This document shows, piece by piece, positions 63,835 through 64,000 of a DNA stretch of 64,000 bases (positions within the stretch are counted from its first letter, which is position 1; each line of letters starts with the position of its first letter). Made by a program: the position numbers and the translations under genes. The notes under the pieces are model-generated. The model was not told where the DNA came from. It made no database searches and saw only the letters and a program-made list of their open reading frames with translations. The stretch comes from Caulobacter sp. Root343 (lineage in GTDB: Bacteria; Pseudomonadota; Alphaproteobacteria; Caulobacterales; Caulobacteraceae): assembly GCF_001425745.1 (NCBI RefSeq), contig NZ_LMDF01000006.1, forward strand, positions 834,429 to 898,428. Reading direction: 5' to 3'.

Positions 63835-64000
63835 CGAAAATCTCCAAGCCTGGAGCGCCGTAGTGGCGCTGTGGTTAACAACCCGCGCCGCGACCGCAGG
63901 TTCACAGCTTGACCGATAAGGAACTTCGCCGCCGCGCGGCGGTTTGTGGTCGAGGCGTTCGCCGACCGCCGTCACTAGACCGTGATGGCGTAACGGCTGG
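63835..64000. other. Non-coding end of window
   Basis: The last 166 bases lie upstream of the Ser/Thr-rich gene. I see no gene, clear promoter boxes or strong hairpin here; the next gene would begin outside the window. Confidence 0.4.

Overview
The window is GC-rich, densely coded alphaproteobacterial chromosome, almost certainly Caulobacter. The main evidence is a full-length pleC (842 codons, with the phospho-acceptor at His610) next to pepN, followed a few genes later by a Sel1-repeat / beta-helix / small secreted protein operon that matches what I remember of the C. crescentus stalk crossband genes stpA-stpB-stpC. Further support comes from three TonB-dependent receptors, promoters resembling the Caulobacter housekeeping consensus, an exact XylR-type operator, and a C-terminal domain that resembles the LPS-anchoring domain of the S-layer protein RsaA. 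Identifications rest on reading the sequence and on memory of the families; no database search was run.

Layout. Bases 1-8436 hold an mdtABC-type RND efflux operon read leftward that ends in its own outer-membrane lipoprotein channel. A tRNA-Lys and an Hpt-domain gene follow. Bases 9259-12351 encode a large TonB-dependent receptor with a long upstream region rich in TGGT-N3-ACCA-like sites. Bases 12760-15041 carry an AIM24-family protein, a nested-palindrome repeat, a chorismate mutase and a GcvA-like LysR regulator. Bases 15251-19355 form an assimilatory sulfate-reduction operon (SUMT, DUF2849, sulfite reductase, DUF934, CysH). A two-component system (19352-21237) converges on it and is divergent from a small beta-barrel protein. 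Bases 22144-28687 are a run of enzymes and small exported proteins: penicillin-acylase family, 3D-domain protein, GST, S1/P1 nuclease, Nudix, UrcA, RibD-C/DHFR-like, DUF1330.

Bases 28712-42618 are the cell-cycle and stalk part: pleC, pepN, a CPBP membrane protease, GFA protein, a hypothetical, two adjacent acyl-CoA dehydrogenases, and the stp-like operon with an extra small lipoprotein gene. Bases 42626-51154 hold exported hydrolases and hypotheticals (amidase, thioesterase, DPP IV, polysaccharide deacetylase, SGNH esterase) interspersed with palindromic intergenic repeats. Bases 51155-51508 are a compact regulatory region: XylR operator, a probable small RNA with its own terminator, and a Fur-like box in front of a siderophore-type TonB receptor and its PepSY partner. 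The window ends with a third TonB receptor, ettA, a 1158-residue RTX-type protein, and a Ser/Thr-rich exported protein.

The most unusual item is the RTX protein at 59853-63329. It combines calcium-binding nonapeptide repeats, two internal modules that resemble the C-terminal secretion region of RsaA, and a C-terminal domain that resembles the N-terminal LPS-binding domain of RsaA, so the S-layer building blocks appear in permuted order. Next in interest is the probable small RNA at 51314-51398, whose -10 region is overlapped by a XylR operator.
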